DNA of 64,000 nt from positions 682,001-746,000 of the forward strand of contig JAVJPW010000006.1 of assembly GCA_040217575.1 (NCBI GenBank), given 5' to 3'. The position numbers and the translations under genes were made by a program. Position 1 is the stretch's first letter. Each line of letters opens with the position of its first letter. Of the stretch, positions 61,240-64,000 are shown in pieces. The DNA comes from Pacificispira sp040217575 (GTDB lineage Bacteria > Pseudomonadota > Alphaproteobacteria > UBA8366 > Aestuariispiraceae). Under the pieces are notes generated by a model. That model did not search any database, was not told where the DNA came from, and saw nothing but the letters and a program-made list of their open reading frames with translations.

Positions 61240-63393
61240 TTAGGCCGTACGCCTGGGACGGGCCGTGAGGCGGCGGCCGACCATCAGAAGCAGGATCGAA
61301 CCGGCAATCAGGCCGATCCCGACCCATGTCATGCGCGGCAGGCCGATGGCGCCCGCCGGCCCCATAATCATCGCCTGACGGGTGGTCATGGCGGCGACGG
61401 ACATGCCCGCCGGAAGGTTGTTCGGCACAACAGCCTCTTCCAGCTGTTCGTCCGCCGGGCGCCGGCTTTCCTGATCGACGGCGACGAAGCTTGTGTATCG
61501 CGTCGCGATCCGGTGCGGGATGGCGACACTTAATACCGCCTGCCGTGCCCGGGCCGAATCCATCTCACCAATGCGCTGCTGATCCAGGATATGGTCAACA
61601 TGTTCCATCGCCCACAAGCGCGCGATCCCGTCGGCAGGGCGGATATTGTCGCGGGTCAGTTCTAACGCCCACGGTTCGCCGCCGGCGGAACCGGTCAGAG
61701 TAATCGGGCCCTGCCAGCGTTCCGCCGCAATTGGAACCAGAAGGCTGTGCGCGCCGTAAAGGTCGGGCAGGCGTGTCGGATAGACGTCGATCCGATCGCC
61801 GGCCGCCGCCAGTAGGTTCAGGTCCGTGACTATGGGGCTTTCGATTGCGCGGTAGAACTCGCGCATGCGCTCTTCAGCCTCCCCCAGGTCGACAATACGC
61901 AGGCTGTCGCCCGCCCCCAGTTCCGCAGCCTTGTCCATGAACCACTGGTTCGGCGCGGACCCAAGCGCGACGGTGAACAGGCGCGTGTCGCCCAGTCCGG
62001 ATTCGATCAGCCCCAGCAGCTCCTCTTCATTTCCGACCAAGCCGTCGGTCAGGAACACGACCTGGCGCAGGGCGTTGTCCGCGGTCCCCTGCATGGACAA
62101 GGCATCGCGCAAGGGTGCCGCCATTTCCGTGCCGCCGTCGGCTGTCAGGGCTGCGATAAACTTGGACGCTTCGGAAATTCGAGACGGTGTTGCAGGCTGG
62201 GACCTGCCGAAAAGCCGCGCATGCCGGTCACTGAACACGATGACGTCAAAACGGTCCTCTGGTTCAAGCGCGCCAATCGCGCCCAGAAGGGCGGTGCGTG
62301 CCGCTTCCATCGACTGACCATGCATGGATCCTGAAACATCGACGACGAAAGTAACGTCGCGCGGCCGATCCAGGTCAGTTGCCCGGTCGGCCGTCGGCGG
62401 CTGCACCATCGCCAGAAGATAGTCGCGCCCGTCGAATTCCTCGTGAAACAAGACGGCGCCCGGTTCGCTGCCCCGTTCGGTGGACCAACGCAGGATCATG
62501 TCCCTGTCTGCAGGTACTTCGCCCGGACGAAGGCCGATCCGGTACTTTTCCCGCAGGCGGGAAACGACAAGGTCATGGGTCGGGCTTTCAAGCGTGGCAA
62601 TGTCGCCGCCGGCATCCAGAGTGATTTCAAGCGCGGTCGCGTTTGCCATGCGCGACAGGTCGACCGGAAACCCAAGGCGTTCGGATTCTTCCATCTGACG
62701 GGCGATGGCCGCGCGAAGCGCCGGGTGGTCGATTGCGGCCAGCGTCGGGTCTGGCATGTAGCGCGGGGCAGCAACAAGCGGCATCGTAAAGGCAAAGGCG
62801 TCGCCTTCGCGCGCGGCGGTCGACTGAAAGTCCAGTTCTACGGAAATCTGTTCCCCGGGCCCGATATTGGCCAGCGACAGGCTGAACAGATTGGCGCGTT
62901 CCTGGTCCAAAAGCGCCGCGGTCTGACCGGCCGCGCGGGCGGCATCATAGGTTTCGGCCGCTTCATCGCGTTCCTGGATCAGGCCTTCGATGACCCGGTC
63001 GCCGACGCGAATTGTCAATTGGTCGACCGCCGCATCGTCTGGCAGCGGAAACCGATAGATCCCTTCGACCCAATGATCGCTTTCGTTTCTGAACACTTGC
63101 GTCACGGAACCGCGCGCCACGATGGCGGCAATGTCGATGCGGATCGACTGGATAAGCCGTGGAGCAGGGACGAAGGCTTCATCTTCCGTTCCCATTTCAC
63201 GAAGGTATAGACCGTCTTCCAGCCCGCCGTCAGCGGCACGCGCCGTCCCGGTCACCGCCATCAGGGCCGAGGCGAAGAATGCAATAATGCAAACTGTGCT
63301 GACGACCCGCACGACCCACCGGTCGCGTTCCGCCAGTCGCTGCTTCTTCGTTGGGTAGGAGAATGTTTCGATGTGAATCGTCATGGGCCTCAT
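61240..63393 (-). CDS. Marine proteobacterial sortase target protein (VIT and vWA domains)
   Basis: A 717-residue surface or inner-membrane protein. It has an N-terminal membrane segment (about 27-52), a VIT domain (about 75-200: GSVTQVFRNESDHWVEGIYRFPLP) and a vWA domain with MIDAS motif VDVSGSM (Asp352). A C-terminal sorting-type tail follows: LPRMTW at residue 685, a hydrophobic helix and Arg-rich end. The LPxTG-like position holds Met (LPRMT), not the usual pattern. Start ATG 63393 or 63384. Its only known partner is the adjacent sortase. Confidence 0.92.
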   Translation of the reverse strand: MRPMTIHIETFSYPTKKQRLAERDRWVVRVVSTVCIIAFFASALMAVTGTARAADGGLEDGLYLREMGTEDEAFVPAPRLIQSIRIDIAAIVARGSVTQVFRNESDHWVEGIYRFPLPDDAAVDQLTIRVGDRVIEGLIQERDEAAETYDAARAAGQTAALLDQERANLFSLSLANIGPGEQISVELDFQSTAAREGDAFAFTMPLVAAPRYMPDPTLAAIDHPALRAAIARQMEESERLGFPVDLSRMANATALEITLDAGGDIATLESPTHDLVVSRLREKYRIGLRPGEVPADRDMILRWSTERGSEPGAVLFHEEFDGRDYLLAMVQPPTADRATDLDRPRDVTFVVDVSGSMHGQSMEAARTALLGAIGALEPEDRFDVIVFSDRHARLFGRSQPATPSRISEASKFIAALTADGGTEMAAPLRDALSMQGTADNALRQVVFLTDGLVGNEEELLGLIESGLGDTRLFTVALGSAPNQWFMDKAAELGAGDSLRIVDLGEAEERMREFYRAIESPIVTDLNLLAAAGDRIDVYPTRLPDLYGAHSLLVPIAAERWQGPITLTGSAGGEPWALELTRDNIRPADGIARLWAMEHVDHILDQQRIGEMDSARARQAVLSVAIPHRIATRYTSFVAVDQESRRPADEQLEEAVVPNNLPAGMSVAAMTTRQAMIMGPAGAIGLPRMTWVGIGLIAGSILLLMVGRRLTARPRRTA

Positions 63394-63632
63394 CGCTCCT
63401 TTATCGGCAACCGGTGCCTGCCGCCGTCATTGCGGTACCCAAGATGGACGCTGATCAGGGCGCGCAGGCGAAAGTCCGTGGGCGTTTCGGCGGTCCTTTT
63501 CGGGCGAAATCGTGGCGATGGTCGCACTTGCCCTAATTTCAGGCGGTTTGCGGCGTTGCAGGCCAGCGGGGAAGGGCGTAGGTTTCGACGCGTCCACGCC
63601 AGTATTTTCCCATAATCGGAGGAGCCGGGATC
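63394..63632. promoter_or_regulatory. Divergent intergenic region, sortase target / aminotransferase
   Basis: A 239-base gap between divergent genes, so promoters for both must be here. A good ribosome site (GGAGGAG) precedes the aminotransferase. I could not pick -35/-10 boxes with any confidence, and no coding frame looks real. Confidence 0.4.
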
Positions 63633-64000
63633 ATGGCCTTTCTCGCCGACCGACTGAAACGCATCAAACCGTCACCCACCGTCGCCGTCACCGCGAAGGC
63701 AAATGAACTGAAGGCACAGGGGCGTGACGTCATCGGCCTTGGCGCCGGTGAACCAGATTTCGATACGCCCGAATACATCAAGAAGGCGGCCTATGATGCG
63801 ATTGCGGCCGGTAAGACGAAGTACGGTCCGCCGCCCGGCATACCCCAGCTGCGTGAGGCGATTGCCCGCAAGCTGAAGCGGGACAACGGCCTGGATTACG
63901 ATCCGTCGCAGATCACCGTCGGTGCCGGTGGCAAGCAGACTATTTTCAATGCCATGATGGCGACCGCGAATCCCGGGGATGAGGTGTTGATTCCCGCACC
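63633..64000 (+). CDS. Aspartate aminotransferase-like, N-terminal part
   Basis: The first 122 residues of a class I pyridoxal-phosphate aminotransferase, cut by the window edge. MAFLADRLKRIKPSPTVAVTAKANELKAQG, VIGLGAGEPDFDTPEYIKKAA, YGPPPGIPQLREAIARKL and VGAGGKQTIFNAMMA are the normal start of type Ib aspartate/prephenate aminotransferases. The PLP lysine lies beyond the window. Preceded by GGAGGAG. Confidence 0.93.
   Translation, partial: MAFLADRLKRIKPSPTVAVTAKANELKAQGRDVIGLGAGEPDFDTPEYIKKAAYDAIAAGKTKYGPPPGIPQLREAIARKLKRDNGLDYDPSQITVGAGGKQTIFNAMMATANPGDEVLIPA

Noticed and set aside
1..64000. Mobile elements, prophage or CRISPR in the window
   Set aside because: No transposase, integrase, terminal repeats, att-like duplications or repeat-spacer arrays were found. 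Base composition is even apart from short intergenic AT-rich patches.

Overview
The window is about 64 kb of GC-rich, gene-dense bacterial DNA with overlapping start/stop codons and Shine-Dalgarno sites throughout. Several features point to a marine alphaproteobacterium, perhaps of a Rhodospirillales-like order: the miaA-ilvI-ilvH order, class II DAHP synthase, the proteobacterial (GN-type) sortase with its VIT/vWA target, and DUF3012 and DUF1185 genes. The lineage is inferred from gene content only. I found no rRNA, tRNA, CRISPR array, insertion sequence or prophage.

Layout. (1) 1-6.4 kb: the end of an iron-complex (siderophore or heme type) uptake operon, with binding protein, FecCD permease, ATPase, DUF2218, ExbB, two ExbD proteins and TonB, followed by an AraC regulator. 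(2) 6.5-25.8 kb: an unusual island built around COG5564-type TIM barrels ('PEP hydrolase-like') and a Tm-1-like (UPF0261) domain. One TIM barrel is fused to a degenerate sigma54-activator module, a second stands alone and is strongly diverged, and a third lies at the end of a branched-chain-type ABC transporter operon. In that operon the LivF ATPase is fused to the Tm-1-like domain. The operon continues with a giant flotillin, an SRPBCC protein, an SRPBCC-quinone oxidoreductase fusion, two FAH-family hydrolases, an alpha/beta hydrolase, an amidohydrolase and a cupin. This looks like one uptake-and-catabolism programme for an unidentified small organic compound. (3) 25.8-28.4 kb: a LacI regulator divergent from a HisD-family dehydrogenase, with a textbook LacI operator between them.

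(4) 28.4-31.1 kb: valS. (5) 31.2-37.9 kb: a second catabolic cluster on the minus strand (DUF1185, alpha/beta hydrolase, flavin reductase, luciferase-like monooxygenase, aldehyde dehydrogenase, enol-lactonase-like hydrolase) with a divergent GcvA-type LysR regulator and a matching ATTAG-N5-CTAAT box. (6) 37.9-39.5 kb: a GFA protein, two tandem DUF3012-type envelope proteins and a BON-domain lipoprotein. (7) 39.7-48.6 kb: class II DAHP synthase, pncB, a PAS protein, a large MscS channel, pgi and mutL. (8) 48.8-51.3 kb: a vWA TadG-like protein and two TadE-like pseudopilins.

(9) 51.4-56.1 kb: an EamA exporter, pdxJ, a MerR regulator divergent from a thiopurine methyltransferase with a 16-bp palindrome between them, a SABATH-type carboxyl methyltransferase and an isochorismatase-family hydrolase. 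(10) 56.1-60.7 kb: ilvH, ilvI and miaA, then divergent serB. (11) 60.7-64 kb: the sortase and its target, then the start of an aspartate-type aminotransferase that runs off the window.

The most interesting material is region 2. Plant Tm-1 carries the Tm-1-like and TIM-barrel domains in one chain. Here they are neighbouring, overlapping bacterial genes, and the first is attached to an ABC transporter ATPase.
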